64,000 nucleotides of DNA from an uncultured Clostridia bacterium (GTDB lineage: Bacteria; Bacillota; Clostridia; CAKSNL01; HGM11501). The notes beneath the pieces were generated by a model that was not told where the DNA came from, ran no database searches, and worked only from the letters and a program-made list of their open reading frames with translations. The position numbers were made by a program, and so were the translations under genes. Below, piece after piece: positions 34,227 through 43,215 of this stretch. How positions within the stretch are numbered: the first letter of the stretch is position 1; each line of letters starts with the position of its first letter. Location: contig CAKSNL010000001.1 of NCBI GenBank assembly GCA_934476235.1, positions 504,710 through 568,709 of the forward strand, given 5' to 3'.

Positions 34227-36173
34227 GTTAAATTCATCTTCGGTTATTACGCGCACGCCCAGTGCGTTCGCCTTGTCAAGCTTGCTTCCGGGATCCGCTC
34301 CCGCAAGAACGTACGTTGTTTTTTTGGAAACGGAACCGGACACCTTGCCGCCGCGCTTTTCGATTTCCTCCGCTGCCGCGCTTCTTGAATAGCCCGAAAG
34401 CGTTCCGGTCAAAACAAACGTCATTCCTCCCAGACTTTCGTCCGTGCTCCCGCCGCTGTAAACGGTGTTTAACCCCATGGCAACGAGTTTTTCAATGTTT
34501 TCGCGGTTGTGCACCTCCAAAACATAGCCGGTAATGCTCTTCGCGGTAACGGGACCGATATCGTCCACCTCGGAAAGCTCCTCCTCCCCGGCGTCCAAAA
34601 ATGCGGAAAGTGTTTTAAAATGCGCCGCAAGGCTTTTTGCCGCGCCGGAGCCGACCTGCCTTATCCCGAGCGCATAAATTAAATTGTTAAGGTCGCGCTC
34701 CTTGGAGTTCTCTATCGCCGAAATGAGATTGTCCGCCGACTTTTCGCCCATTTTTTCAAGAGGCACGATATCTTCTTTTTTAAGAGCATAAATATCCGAA
34801 GTGGAAGCTATGAGCTTTTTTTCAAGCAGCTGCGAAACTATCGCCGGACCGAGCCCGGAGATATCCATCGCGTCACGGCTGACAAAGTGCTCTATCGCGC
34901 GCTGAAGCTGAGCCGGACATTCGCTTGATGAGCACCTTACCGCAGCTTCGCCCTCCTCGCGCACGACCTTCGCGCCGCAGACCGGACAGACATCGGGCAT
35001 GCGGTAGGGCTCCTCGCTCCCGGTTCTTTTTTCTCTGACCGGTCCTATTATTTCGGGGATTATCTCCCCCGCCTTTTGCAAAATGACAGTATCTCCTATT
35101 CTTAGATCCTTTAAGGTTATAAAGTCAATGTTGTGAAGCGTTGCACGCGATACCGTGGTCCCGCCGATAAACACCGGTTCAAGCTCCGCCGTCGGCGTGA
35201 GGACCCCGGTCCTCCCGACCTGAACGGTAATGCCCAAAAGGCGCGTTTCCTTACGCTCCGGCGGATATTTATACGCCACTGCCCAGCGCGGAGCTTTCGC
35301 GGTCATTCCGAGCCTGTCGCGCATTTTTAAGCTATTTACCTTGACTACCGCGCCGTCAATGTCGAACTTTAAATTATAGTCGCCTCTGCCGATCTTTTCG
35401 ATCTCGGAGACAGCCTCGTCAATGCTTTTGCAATAGGTCCTAACCGGCACGACCTTAAAACCGAGTTTTTCAAGCCAGTCAAGCGACTCAAGATGCGTGT
35501 CAAAGCTTTTTTCATCGCACTTTTGAAGGTTGAATATCAAAATATCGAGTCCGCGTGAGGCGGTGATTTTTGAATCCAGCTGGCGGAGCGACCCTGCCGC
35601 CGCGTTGCGCGGATTTTTAAATAACGGCTCGCCCGCCTCCTCCCTTTTTTCGTTCAGCGAAAGGAAGTTTTTAACCGGCATGTAGACCTCGCCGCGGACG
35701 GTTAGAGTCACCGGCTCTGACAGTCTTAAGGGAATTGAACCTATGGTTTTTAAATTCTCCGTCACATCCTCGCCGACCACGCCATCACCTCTCGTCGCGC
35801 CCCTTAATAAAAGTCCGTCCTTATACTCAAGCGAAACGGAAAGCCCGTCTATCTTTATCTCGGTATCATAGTCCGCGTCGGGGCAGTCCTCTTTAACGCG
35901 CTTGTCAAAGTCTTTAAGCTCGTCAAACGAAAAAACGTCGTTAAGGCTCAAAAGCGGAACCTCATGCTCCACCTTGGCAAATGATGAGACCGCGCTCCCG
36001 CCGACTCTGACCGAAGGCGAATCCGGCGGAACGGGAAGTCCGAGCCTTTCCTCCTCCTCGATGAGTTTTTTCATCATCATGTCGTATTCATAGTCGGAAA
36101 TCTCCGGATCGTCCTTGACATAGTATAAATAACTGTGGCGCTTAAGCTCTTCCCTCAGTTTTTCAATATCCAT
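34209..36173 (-). CDS. ligA: NAD-dependent DNA ligase
   Basis: Seals nicks in duplex DNA during replication and repair using NAD. The 654-residue protein has the full family architecture: adenylation domain with the AMP-accepting Lys107 in EIKIDG, OB fold, Cys4 zinc finger (CPVCGAKVV and CSSSECPAQ, about residues 395-420), four helix-hairpin-helix motifs and a C-terminal BRCT domain (GMTFVLTGTLSGYSRSAAAE). It starts at ATG 36173, 11 bases after the DUF2344 gene, so it shares an operon with the two radical-SAM-linked genes upstream. Confidence 0.98.
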   Translation of the reverse strand: MDIEKLREELKRHSYLYYVKDDPEISDYEYDMMMKKLIEEEERLGLPVPPDSPSVRVGGSAVSSFAKVEHEVPLLSLNDVFSFDELKDFDKRVKEDCPDADYDTEIKIDGLSVSLEYKDGLLLRGATRGDGVVGEDVTENLKTIGSIPLRLSEPVTLTVRGEVYMPVKNFLSLNEKREEAGEPLFKNPRNAAAGSLRQLDSKITASRGLDILIFNLQKCDEKSFDTHLESLDWLEKLGFKVVPVRTYCKSIDEAVSEIEKIGRGDYNLKFDIDGAVVKVNSLKMRDRLGMTAKAPRWAVAYKYPPERKETRLLGITVQVGRTGVLTPTAELEPVFIGGTTVSRATLHNIDFITLKDLRIGDTVILQKAGEIIPEIIGPVREKRTGSEEPYRMPDVCPVCGAKVVREEGEAAVRCSSSECPAQLQRAIEHFVSRDAMDISGLGPAIVSQLLEKKLIASTSDIYALKKEDIVPLEKMGEKSADNLISAIENSKERDLNNLIYALGIRQVGSGAAKSLAAHFKTLSAFLDAGEEELSEVDDIGPVTAKSITGYVLEVHNRENIEKLVAMGLNTVYSGGSTDESLGGMTFVLTGTLSGYSRSAAAEEIEKRGGKVSGSVSKKTTYVLAGADPGSKLDKANALGVRVITEDEFNEMLRS

Positions 36174-36184
36174 AAAAACACCTC

Positions 36185-36820
36185 TTAAATATAGGCAAAT
36201 GTCTTATCAAGTATGCCCGTTCTGACCGAATCGTAGTCCTCAAACGAAAAGCCTGATATATTTTCCCTCATCGCGGAAAGCACCGTTTCCGGCTTAAGGT
36301 TCGCGTCGTTCCCGGCGGCAAGTATCATTATAAGGCTTCCGCCGTCAAGCTTTATATCCGCAATGTCGCCCCTTATGTCCGTCGGCTTGGTTCCGCTTTT
36401 CGTTTTTTTCATCGTGACTATTTCGTCCTTCGAAAGGAAGGAAGAAAGCTCGTCCTCCGTTATCATTTTGTCGGGCGTCACCTTGTATTTCGCAAAGCCT
36501 ATCGCCTTGAACTTATTTTTATCGGGCGACACTCCCTCTTCAATAAAGCGGATTCCCATTAAGGACTCGTTATTCAGCTTTTCCAAAATTTCTCCGGGCG
36601 TCATGTCGTTCTCAAGCTCTATCTCCATGAGCTCGGTCACACTCGTCGTTCCGAGCGGCAGAGCAAGAGCAAAGCTTAATTTCATGTGCGGATTAAAGCC
36701 CTCGGAATACTTCACCGGAATGTGCGCACGCCTTATCGTTCTGGTGATCGCTCTTAAAAAGTCAAGGTGCGAAATGTATTTTGCCGCCTCGCCCTTTTCA
36801 TATCTCAGCCACATTCTCAA
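36185..36820 (-). CDS. TIGR03936/DUF2344 radical-SAM-linked protein
   Basis: A 211-residue protein of the family that is always encoded next to, or fused with, a TIGR03960-type radical SAM enzyme, as here. Conserved parts are RYEKGEAAKYISHLD at the N-terminus and ARIPVKYSEGFNPHM-like IPVKYSEGFNPHMKLSFALA. Its role is unknown; in many genomes the pair sits by ribonuclease G and ribosomal protein genes. Start choice: a TTG at 36820 lies eight bases after GGAGG, whereas ATG 36814 is 14 bases away and GTG 36829 overlaps the ribosome site itself; TTG is preferred. The 5' end overlaps the radical SAM gene. Confidence 0.85.
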   Translation of the reverse strand: MRMWLRYEKGEAAKYISHLDFLRAITRTIRRAHIPVKYSEGFNPHMKLSFALALPLGTTSVTELMEIELENDMTPGEILEKLNNESLMGIRFIEEGVSPDKNKFKAIGFAKYKVTPDKMITEDELSSFLSKDEIVTMKKTKSGTKPTDIRGDIADIKLDGGSLIMILAAGNDANLKPETVLSAMRENISGFSFEDYDSVRTGILDKTFAYI

Positions 36821-38645
36821 AGCAAACACCTCCGTTAAAGCATCTTGCGCCGCAGCCCGAGCATTTTTCGCGGCAGTTCGGCGTTACAACGCCCTTTTTC
36901 GCATTCTCGTTTTCGCGCATTAAAAATTCCTTGGTCACGCCGATGTCTATCTTGTCCCACGGCAAAATCTCATCATAGTTTCTTTCGCGGCGGTAGAATT
37001 TCGGGTCAAGCCCCGCTTCATTAAACGCCTCGTCCCATTTTTCGGGGTCAAAATACTCGTCCCACCCGTCAAATTTACAGCCCTTTAAGACCGCGCGGTA
37101 GATAACGTCCGAAAGTCTCCTGTCCCCGCGGGCGAACACGCCTTCAAGCACGCTGACCTTGGATTCGTGCCAGTTATAGCGGATGCATTTTGAATGTATC
37201 TCCTCGCCTATCGCCTTCTGCTTTTCTATAAGCTCATCTCTTTCGTTCTGCCCCGCCCACTGAAACGGGGTGAACGCCTTGGGCACGAACGACGAAACAC
37301 TGACCGTGACGGACGGGCGGCGCCCCTTTATGCCGAGCGTGAAAAACTCGTCCACCACCTTCTGCGCAAGGTGCGCAATGCCCTTACAGTCCTCTATAGT
37401 TTCATAGGGAAGCCCTATCATAAAATAAAGCTTGACGGACGACCATCCGCCCTCAAATGCAATCTTTGCGCTCTTTAAAAGGTCCTCCTCGGTAACGCCC
37501 TTGTTTATAACGTCGCGCATCCTCTGTGTTCCCGCCTCGGGAGCGAACGTAAGTCCGCTCTTTCTCACCTTCTGAACCTTGTTCATAAGGTCAATGGAGA
37601 AATTATCCACACGGAGCGACGGGAGCGAAAGACCTACCTTTTCCTTTTCGGTAAGCTCCAAAAGCTTTTCGGTAAAGCAGGGAAGAGCCCTGTAATCGCT
37701 CGTGGAGAGCGACATTAATGACATTTCCTCGTATCCGGTGGACGCCATAAGCTTTTTTGCCTGGTCCAAAAGCACCTCGGGGCTTTTCTCCCTGACCGGG
37801 CGGTATATCATGCCCGCCTGGCAGAAGCGGCACCCTCTTATGCACCCTCTGAACATTTCAAGCATAATGCGGTCGTGCACGATTTCGACGTAGGGCACTA
37901 TCACCTTGTCCGGGAAAAGCGCCGTATCCATATCGCGGATAACAAGCTTTCTCACTTTATCGGGCGCGTCCGGCGTGTTCGCCTCAAAGCGCATTATCGT
38001 TCCGTCCTCATTATACTCCACATCATAAAACGACGGAACGTAAAAGCCGGGAAGGCGCGCAACGCGGTGCAAAAACGCCTCTCTGTCCTCTCCGGACGCG
38101 CGCCATGCCAAGTACTCGTCCATCAGCGCGTCGGTTGACTCCTCGCCCTCGCCGATAGTGAAAAAGTCGAAAAAGTCCGCCATCGGCTCGCCGTTATAGG
38201 TGCACGAGCCTCCGGCATAAATGAACGGGTCGCCCTCGCCCCTGTCCTTCGAAAAAACAGGAATACCGCCCAGCATCATCATGTTGACAACGTTGGTATA
38301 GCTCATTTCATACTGAAGCGAAAAGCCCAGAATGTCAAACTCCTTAACGGGAGTTTTCGTTTCAACGGAAAAAAGAGGCACTCCCTCTTTTTTCATCTCC
38401 TCCTCCATGTCGGGCCACGGTGCGAAAACACGCTCGCAGTACGTGTCATCCCTTTGGTTTAACACGTTGCAGATAATCTTCATGCCAAGGTTGCTCATTC
38501 CGATTTCGTATGAATCCGGAAAGCAGAAGGCATACCGGATCTTAACATCCTTCGGGTCCTTGACGACCGAGTTAAGCTCTCCGCCCGTGTATCTTCCGGG
38601 CTTTTGCACTTTTTTAAGTATCTTGTTAAGTTTTTTCTCAAGCAT
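36798..38645 (-). CDS. TIGR03960-type radical SAM protein
   Basis: A 615-residue radical SAM enzyme. An N-terminal B12-binding-like Rossmann region (about 1-200) precedes the radical SAM barrel with the CX3CX2C cluster motif GCIRGCRFCQAG (about residue 275). A C-terminal Cys-rich end (CREKCSGCGARCFNGGVC) may hold a further cluster. The family is widespread in Firmicutes, always linked to the DUF2344 partner, and has no proven substrate; RNA or ribosomal modification is a common guess. The gene overlaps the partner by 23 bases, so the two are translationally coupled. Confidence 0.9.
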   Translation of the reverse strand: MLEKKLNKILKKVQKPGRYTGGELNSVVKDPKDVKIRYAFCFPDSYEIGMSNLGMKIICNVLNQRDDTYCERVFAPWPDMEEEMKKEGVPLFSVETKTPVKEFDILGFSLQYEMSYTNVVNMMMLGGIPVFSKDRGEGDPFIYAGGSCTYNGEPMADFFDFFTIGEGEESTDALMDEYLAWRASGEDREAFLHRVARLPGFYVPSFYDVEYNEDGTIMRFEANTPDAPDKVRKLVIRDMDTALFPDKVIVPYVEIVHDRIMLEMFRGCIRGCRFCQAGMIYRPVREKSPEVLLDQAKKLMASTGYEEMSLMSLSTSDYRALPCFTEKLLELTEKEKVGLSLPSLRVDNFSIDLMNKVQKVRKSGLTFAPEAGTQRMRDVINKGVTEEDLLKSAKIAFEGGWSSVKLYFMIGLPYETIEDCKGIAHLAQKVVDEFFTLGIKGRRPSVTVSVSSFVPKAFTPFQWAGQNERDELIEKQKAIGEEIHSKCIRYNWHESKVSVLEGVFARGDRRLSDVIYRAVLKGCKFDGWDEYFDPEKWDEAFNEAGLDPKFYRRERNYDEILPWDKIDIGVTKEFLMRENENAKKGVVTPNCREKCSGCGARCFNGGVCFENVAEI

Positions 38646-38674
38646 AAGTAAGCTCCGTTCAGGTTAAATTTTTG

Positions 38675-40288
38675 TCATTTTAATTCCGCCTTGACAATTC
38701 TGTCTTCTCCGGCGAGCTTGTATATCAAGGTGTTATTATAAATGAACACACTGTCCGCCGCGTCTGAGGAATAAAAGCTTCCCGGCACCAAAATCCTTAT
38801 ACTGTCGGACTCCGACTCGCCGAGAGTGCGCACAAGAAGCCTGTCTCCCGCCGTTATACATTCTGTGCCGGTAGCGGTCTCAAAAACTGTGCCTTTTATG
38901 CCTCCCCCGCCGGAAGCATTTAAGTCAAGCGTCCTGACAACTGTTTTCCTTCCGTCGGGACTTCTTAAGAAGGCGGAAACGACCCCGTTTCCCGCAGCTT
39001 TTACAAAGACAACTCCCTCTTCGCCGTCTTCGATTTTTTCGGACTCTCCGCTTTCTTCGCTGTAGCGCATAAGCGTACCGTTATTATCGTAAATTATCAT
39101 CGCGCTGTCTTTTCTGAGCGCATCGTCCCAGCCGTTATAAACGCGAAATCCATACACGCCGTCCAAAAGCTTTTCCGTTTTTCCGCTCTGTGTGTCGATC
39201 CTGTAAAGCGCACTGTCGTCATCTGTATCAAGGTCGGTCCCGACAAAATAAATTTTGCCGCCGAAAATCTGAATCTCCTCGCACCGTGCCGAAACGGTTT
39301 TTCCGTTTCTCCGTCCTCTCACTCTCACGCGCCCGGGAAGCTTCTCTGCCTTCTTTTCTTCCCCGCCGACCGTATACGAAAACTCCGTGGCACTGTCAAA
39401 ATAGGGATTGACCGCTTTTACCGAGATTCCCTCTCCGCGCACGGAGTAATCGCTGTAGCCGTGGGAGAAGTACTCATAATATGAAGGCGTCCCGTCCGCA
39501 AGCGTGCCGTCAGGCATAATCTTTTTTACCTGCCGCGTTGCCATTAGCGGCGAGCCTCCCATAACAGAGTAAAGATAAATATCTCCCTCGGACTCGTAAA
39601 ATTCCGCGCTGACCCTCATTCCGTAGTCGGGATACCGGAATATGATCTCGGGATTTTTTGTATCCGTCACCGCCGCGCGGCAGACCACATGCTTACCGTC
39701 TGAGTCCGCGTCATAATAATAGTATTTTCCGTCCGTCGCGACATTGCCTGTGATACCGGGAAGCCTTAAAGTCTCCGTGTGAGTATTGCCGGAGGTTATA
39801 AAAAGCCCTTTTTCCGAATCAAACGAATAGCCCCAGCCGAACTCTTCAACCGCAAAGCGCCATGTGAGCGGAAAATACGTCACGTTTCTGAACGTGAAAA
39901 GGGGATAAGCTTCTTTTTTATTGTCAACAGTATTGCCGTTTAAGACTATATTAAATTCACACGGCGTTACAGGATTGATTTTTCCGTTTTCCCACTGCCA
40001 TCTGTAGTCGCGGTACGCACAGGTTATATTGCTTTTCTCCAAAGTAAGCACTCCCGCCGCGGAGTCAAATTCTGTCGAAAGTCCCAGAAAGCGGCAGTCA
40101 AAATAAGTCATAGGAACATATGTTATATCTTTATAGACCAAAAAAGGAAACTGCCTGTCCGCGTTTTCAATTCTGACACCGTTTACCGTAACATCAAATC
40201 CGGGCAAAGAAGCGGTCATGCCCTCGGCGCACACCGGAAACGCTGACAGTATCACGATAACGATTAGCAGAGCAAACAGTTTTTTCAT
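38675..40288 (-). CDS. Secreted stalk-domain protein with beta-propeller-like region
   Basis: A 537-residue exported protein: signal peptide (1-20), then two stalk-like repeats at about 28-80 and 100-165 (DITYVPMTYFDCRFLGL and NVTYFPLTWRFAVEEFGW), followed by a long beta-rich region (about 175-537) with repeated blades such as KIYFVGTDLDTDDDSALYRI and DRLLVRTLGESESDSI, resembling DUF5050-type propellers. No catalytic motif is seen. ATG 40288 after AAGGAGGTAC is chosen over an open frame extending 37 codons upstream. Probably an envelope-associated sensor or binding protein. Confidence 0.72.
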   Translation of the reverse strand: MKKLFALLIVIVILSAFPVCAEGMTASLPGFDVTVNGVRIENADRQFPFLVYKDITYVPMTYFDCRFLGLSTEFDSAAGVLTLEKSNITCAYRDYRWQWENGKINPVTPCEFNIVLNGNTVDNKKEAYPLFTFRNVTYFPLTWRFAVEEFGWGYSFDSEKGLFITSGNTHTETLRLPGITGNVATDGKYYYYDADSDGKHVVCRAAVTDTKNPEIIFRYPDYGMRVSAEFYESEGDIYLYSVMGGSPLMATRQVKKIMPDGTLADGTPSYYEYFSHGYSDYSVRGEGISVKAVNPYFDSATEFSYTVGGEEKKAEKLPGRVRVRGRRNGKTVSARCEEIQIFGGKIYFVGTDLDTDDDSALYRIDTQSGKTEKLLDGVYGFRVYNGWDDALRKDSAMIIYDNNGTLMRYSEESGESEKIEDGEEGVVFVKAAGNGVVSAFLRSPDGRKTVVRTLDLNASGGGGIKGTVFETATGTECITAGDRLLVRTLGESESDSIRILVPGSFYSSDAADSVFIYNNTLIYKLAGEDRIVKAELK

Positions 40289-40321
40289 ATGTACCTCCTT
40301 AAAAATCTTAATTATAGAATA

Positions 40322-40350
40322 AGTATAGCATACCGAGCCCCTTTTTTCAA
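40322..40350 (-). promoter_or_regulatory. Promoter of the stalk-domain propeller gene
   Basis: TTGAAA and TATACT (with TGC extension) separated by 17 bases on the minus strand; it overlaps the last codons of the protease gene. Confidence 0.65.
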
Positions 40351-41171
40351 GGCTTTTTGCCGATTTCAAAGAGAAATGCAGACGCGCCTTTTTCCTCAAT
40401 CAGGCTTATCACGTCGTTTTCGGATATTCTCCCGCCGAGTTTTCCGTCCCCGTCAAACACGTCAAACACTGCCATATAGGATCCCGAAAAATATTTTAAG
40501 AGCCTCCTCGCCGGGACAGAGGCGCTCACCGCAAAGCTCTTTTCCCGAACGGGCTCTCTTAATTTTTTTCTCTCTGCCGACACGTTTTTAACGTACTGCC
40601 TCACCTCGCCGGTCTTATCCGCGGCTGAAAACAGTAAAAACATACCGATTATGAAAAGCGAAAGATTAAATCCGTAAAAATACGCCTGATACGCGCCGAG
40701 AAAAATTAAAACGGCGGACACGGCGGCGGATATCTTCCTCATCGTGCCGAGCGCGAAAAACGCGTTTTTTGCCGAAAGCAGAATGTAGAGCATCCGCCCG
40801 CCGTCCGCCGGGAGAGCCGGAACAAGGTTTATTATGAGCATGGAAAGATTCATTTCGTAAAACGGTCCGCTCCTTATAATCATCACCATCAAAAGGTTAA
40901 GTAACGGTCCCGCCGCCGCAATTAAAAAACCGTGCCGTAAATTATCGGACTCCTTTATCAAAAGCTTTGCACCGTACGGCATTATCGCGACCGATACGCA
41001 CTTTTCCTTTAATATAAGCGCGCACAAAAGATGTGCGCACTCATGGATGAGCGCCGTTAAAAACGCAAGTGCGAGCTCGCAAAAGCAGCCGAAAATAAAT
41101 CCTGATAAAAAGACAGGGAAAACGGTATAATGAATATAAAACCCCTTAGCTATCTTAATTATCCGCCTCAC
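40347..41171 (-). CDS. SpoIVFB-like site-2 intramembrane metalloprotease
   Basis: A 274-residue M50-family protease with several membrane segments. The zinc motif HECAH is at residues 43-47 and the third ligand is in NLVPALPADGG (Asp123). A soluble CBS-like C-terminal domain (about 215-265, YMAVFDVFDGDGKLGGRISE) matches SpoIVFB, which cleaves pro-sigma-K in the mother cell; relatives lacking a sporulation role exist. The start is GTG 41171, inside the end of a 67-residue membrane protein gene, so the two are coupled. No SpoIVFA gene is visible in the window. Confidence 0.8.
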   Translation of the reverse strand: MRRIIKIAKGFYIHYTVFPVFLSGFIFGCFCELALAFLTALIHECAHLLCALILKEKCVSVAIMPYGAKLLIKESDNLRHGFLIAAAGPLLNLLMVMIIRSGPFYEMNLSMLIINLVPALPADGGRMLYILLSAKNAFFALGTMRKISAAVSAVLIFLGAYQAYFYGFNLSLFIIGMFLLFSAADKTGEVRQYVKNVSAERKKLREPVREKSFAVSASVPARRLLKYFSGSYMAVFDVFDGDGKLGGRISENDVISLIEEKGASAFLFEIGKKP

Positions 41172-41358
41172 CGCCCGTGATGTATTCGTTTATGCCCGCT
41201 TCCCCGGCGGCATTTTTCACCGCCTCGGAGAGCGCCGAAACGGTAGACCTGACCCCGAGCGCAATTTTTTCGTTAAAGAGCGAGCTTGTTATTATCCCTA
41301 AAAGACAGACTCCCAAAAGCATTAAAAGGGCGCCCGCCGTTCTTAAAAAAACACGCAT
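41155..41358 (-). CDS. Small single-pass membrane protein
   Basis: A 67-residue protein, not assigned to a family. One hydrophobic segment (LRTAGALLMLLGVCLLGIIT, about residues 5-28) is followed by an amphipathic tail with ALGVRSTVSALSEAVKNAAG. ATG 41358 follows AGAGGTGA by six bases; an earlier GTG lies inside the ribosome site. It overlaps the start of the SpoIVFB-like protease gene by 17 bases. In Bacillus, SpoIVFB is held inactive by BofA and SpoIVFA; this small protein occupies the genomic place such a regulator would take, but shows no clear similarity. Confidence 0.6.
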   Translation of the reverse strand: MRVFLRTAGALLMLLGVCLLGIITSSLFNEKIALGVRSTVSALSEAVKNAAGEAGINEYITGGEADN

Positions 41359-41417
41359 TAAAATCACCTCTTAAATTAATTTTATTTAACCGGTGATTAA
41401 ATAATGTATAATTTCGG

Positions 41418-41446
41418 TTGACTTAAATGTTTTTTTGTGTTAGAAT
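41418..41446 (+). promoter_or_regulatory. Promoter of the HPr-like gene
   Basis: TTGACT and TAGAAT with a 17-base spacer on the plus strand. Confidence 0.72.
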
Positions 41447-41479
41447 AGGTTAGAAGGTACGGAAAGGAGATTTAAGCTT

Positions 41480-41710
41480 ATGAAAACTTTTAATATTATG
41501 TTAAACTCTATTATGGACGTTAAGGAATTTGTCAACATCGTTAACAGATTTCCTTACGAGATTGATCTGACCTCGTCAAGGTACGTGGTTGACGCTAAGT
41601 CGATCATGGGAATCTTCAGCCTTGACTTGAGCAAGCCGATAAAGGTTGACGTTCATTCAGATGACTGCGCCGATCTTATGGCAGAGCTTGACAAGTACAT
41701 GATAAAGTAA
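41480..41710 (+). CDS. HPr-like protein without the active-site histidine
   Basis: A 76-residue HPr-fold protein. The segment around the regulatory serine is conserved (KSIMGIFSLDLSKPI, Ser41), as are the C-terminal helices (DDCADLMAELDKYM), but the phosphohistidine loop (normally GIHARPA) reads NSIMDVKEFVNIV, so it cannot carry PEP-derived phosphate. This resembles the Crh situation, in which only the Ser site is used for carbon catabolite control. Clostridia often encode such proteins. Has a promoter and its own terminator, convergent with the DeoR gene of the BMC locus. Confidence 0.85.
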   Translation: MKTFNIMLNSIMDVKEFVNIVNRFPYEIDLTSSRYVVDAKSIMGIFSLDLSKPIKVDVHSDDCADLMAELDKYMIK

Positions 41711-41724
41711 TTTAACCAAAAAAC

Positions 41725-41756
41725 GCCGCCCGGAATTTTCCGGGCGGCATTTTTTA
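41725..41756. terminator. Strong terminator between HPr-like and DeoR genes
   Basis: GCCGCCCGGAA / TTCCGGGCGGC stem followed by ATTTTTTA on the plus strand; an A-run on the other side lets it also serve the DeoR gene. Confidence 0.93.
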
Positions 41757-42515
41757 TACTTCTCTTATTTCAACCTTGCAGTCAGAAAGCGCTTGGCGGA
41801 TCTCTGAGTCTAATTCCTTTTCGGTTATAAAATAATTAAGCTCCGAAAAGTCCGCCAATTTTGCAAAGCCGATTCTGCCTATCTTTGACTTATCGCAAAG
41901 GTAATATTTTTCGTCTGAATTTTTTATCATGCATTTTTTGATTCCGCACTCTGCCTCATTACTGTCCAAAACTCCGCCGGACTTTGTGACTCCGCGGCTG
42001 GAGAAAAAGACCTTGTTTGCAAAGAAATTTTCTTCGATATAGCTTGCGGCAAGGTTTCCGACAAAGGACTGGTTGTTTCCGGCATAGCCCCCAATTCCGA
42101 TAACGCGAAGTCCCGCGGTTCCGGCAAGCTCGTTTATCACGCGGAGCGAATTTGTCACTATCGTTATGTCGTGCGTGTGCTTAAGCTCCCGCGCCATGTA
42201 AAACGTCGTCGTCGATGCGTCCAAAAACACGGTATCGCCCGGCACGACAAAGCTTGCCGCCTCATGTGCAAGGCGCTCCTTTGCCTCTGTATTTAAATAC
42301 TTTCTCTTTTCGAGCGACATTTCGCGGTTGCTCTCCACAACCGGGATCGCGCCTCCGTGAGTACGGACGAGCGCTTCCTGCTTTTCGAGCTTTTCAAGGT
42401 CGCGCCTCACTGTTTCCTCCGTAACTCCGAGCTGGGAGGCGAGACGGCTGACCCAGACCGCGCCCTCTGATGCGAGCGTTTCAAGTATTTTTTTCTGGCG
42501 TTCGACTGCAAACAT
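41754..42515 (-). CDS. DeoR-family transcriptional regulator
   Basis: A 253-residue sugar-phosphate-responsive regulator: N-terminal HTH (VSRLASQLGVTEETVRRDLE) and a C-terminal effector domain with the conserved DASTTTFYMARE and IVTNSLRVINELAG elements. It lies after the BMC operon, 62 bases from pduL, separated by a hairpin; its ATG follows GGAGGGAAAT. By family precedent it would repress the locus and be released by a sugar phosphate such as fuculose or rhamnulose 1-phosphate. T-rich TTGTTTT repeats near both BMC promoters are candidate operators. Confidence 0.88.
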   Translation of the reverse strand: MFAVERQKKILETLASEGAVWVSRLASQLGVTEETVRRDLEKLEKQEALVRTHGGAIPVVESNREMSLEKRKYLNTEAKERLAHEAASFVVPGDTVFLDASTTTFYMARELKHTHDITIVTNSLRVINELAGTAGLRVIGIGGYAGNNQSFVGNLAASYIEENFFANKVFFSSRGVTKSGGVLDSNEAECGIKKCMIKNSDEKYYLCDKSKIGRIGFAKLADFSELNYFITEKELDSEIRQALSDCKVEIREV

Positions 42516-42538
42516 TTTATTTCCCTCCGCTTTTATAA

Positions 42539-42568
42539 AAGGACTGCAAAAATTCTTTTACAGTCCTT
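42539..42568 (-). terminator. Terminator-like hairpin after pduL
   Basis: AAGGACTG / CAGTCCTT stem with a 14-base loop and a short T-tract (TTTTAT) on the minus strand, nine bases past the pduL stop. It would reduce read-through from the long BMC operon into the DeoR gene. Confidence 0.7.
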
Positions 42569-42576
42569 ATCACGCT

Positions 42577-43215
42577 TTATTTTATGATCCTTACAAGGTC
42601 GCCGTTTCTGATTCCGGCAGAGTTTGCGTCGTCCGTATCAATATGCATCTCAACGTTGAAATCGTCGCGCACTCTGACCTGAACTCCGAAAAATTCCGTC
42701 GGCTTAACAGACTCTACCATAACGTCAACATAGTCGCCGTCCTTTATCTTGTGTCTCTCGGCATATTCGGGAGTTAAGTGGATGTGCCTGTTGGCGATGA
42801 TAACGCCCTCCTTAAGATATACCGTGCCCTTGGGACCGACAACGACTATCTTTTCCGAGCCCTCAATCTGACCGGACGGTCTTACCGGGGGGCTTACCTT
42901 TAAAATAAACGTATCGGTTCTCGATATCTCGACCTGTGTGTGCTTTCTCACGGGTCCCAAAACTCTGACCTTTTCGATGGATTTTAATGACGGACCGACG
43001 AGTGTGACGCACTCCTCGGACGCATACTCTCTGCCCATCAGGGTCTTTTTCTTTGTGAGCTCATAGCCTTTGCCGAAAAGAGTGTCCAAATCCTCCCGCG
43101 ACAGATGGATATGTCTCTGCGAAACGCCGACTTTAATTTCGCCGTTTGCATCTTTTTTATATTCAGCAAATATCTTTGATACCGCCTGTTCTATTTTTTC
43201 AACGTCATACATCAT
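42577..43215 (-). CDS. pduL: PduL-type phosphate propanoyltransferase
   Basis: Converts propionyl-CoA and phosphate to propionyl phosphate and CoA inside the microcompartment, recycling CoA for the aldehyde dehydrogenase. The 212-residue protein has the two-barrel PduL pattern with the zinc ligands in VSQRHIHLS (His35, His37), ANRHIHLTPEYA (His144, His146) and MHIDTDDAN (His191). The N-terminal helix VEKIEQAVSKIFAEY resembles an encapsulation peptide. Start overlaps the stop of the preceding trimer gene (TAATG). Last gene of the BMC operon before the hairpin; no propionate kinase follows. Confidence 0.95.
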   Translation of the reverse strand: MMYDVEKIEQAVSKIFAEYKKDANGEIKVGVSQRHIHLSREDLDTLFGKGYELTKKKTLMGREYASEECVTLVGPSLKSIEKVRVLGPVRKHTQVEISRTDTFILKVSPPVRPSGQIEGSEKIVVVGPKGTVYLKEGVIIANRHIHLTPEYAERHKIKDGDYVDVMVESVKPTEFFGVQVRVRDDFNVEMHIDTDDANSAGIRNGDLVRIIK

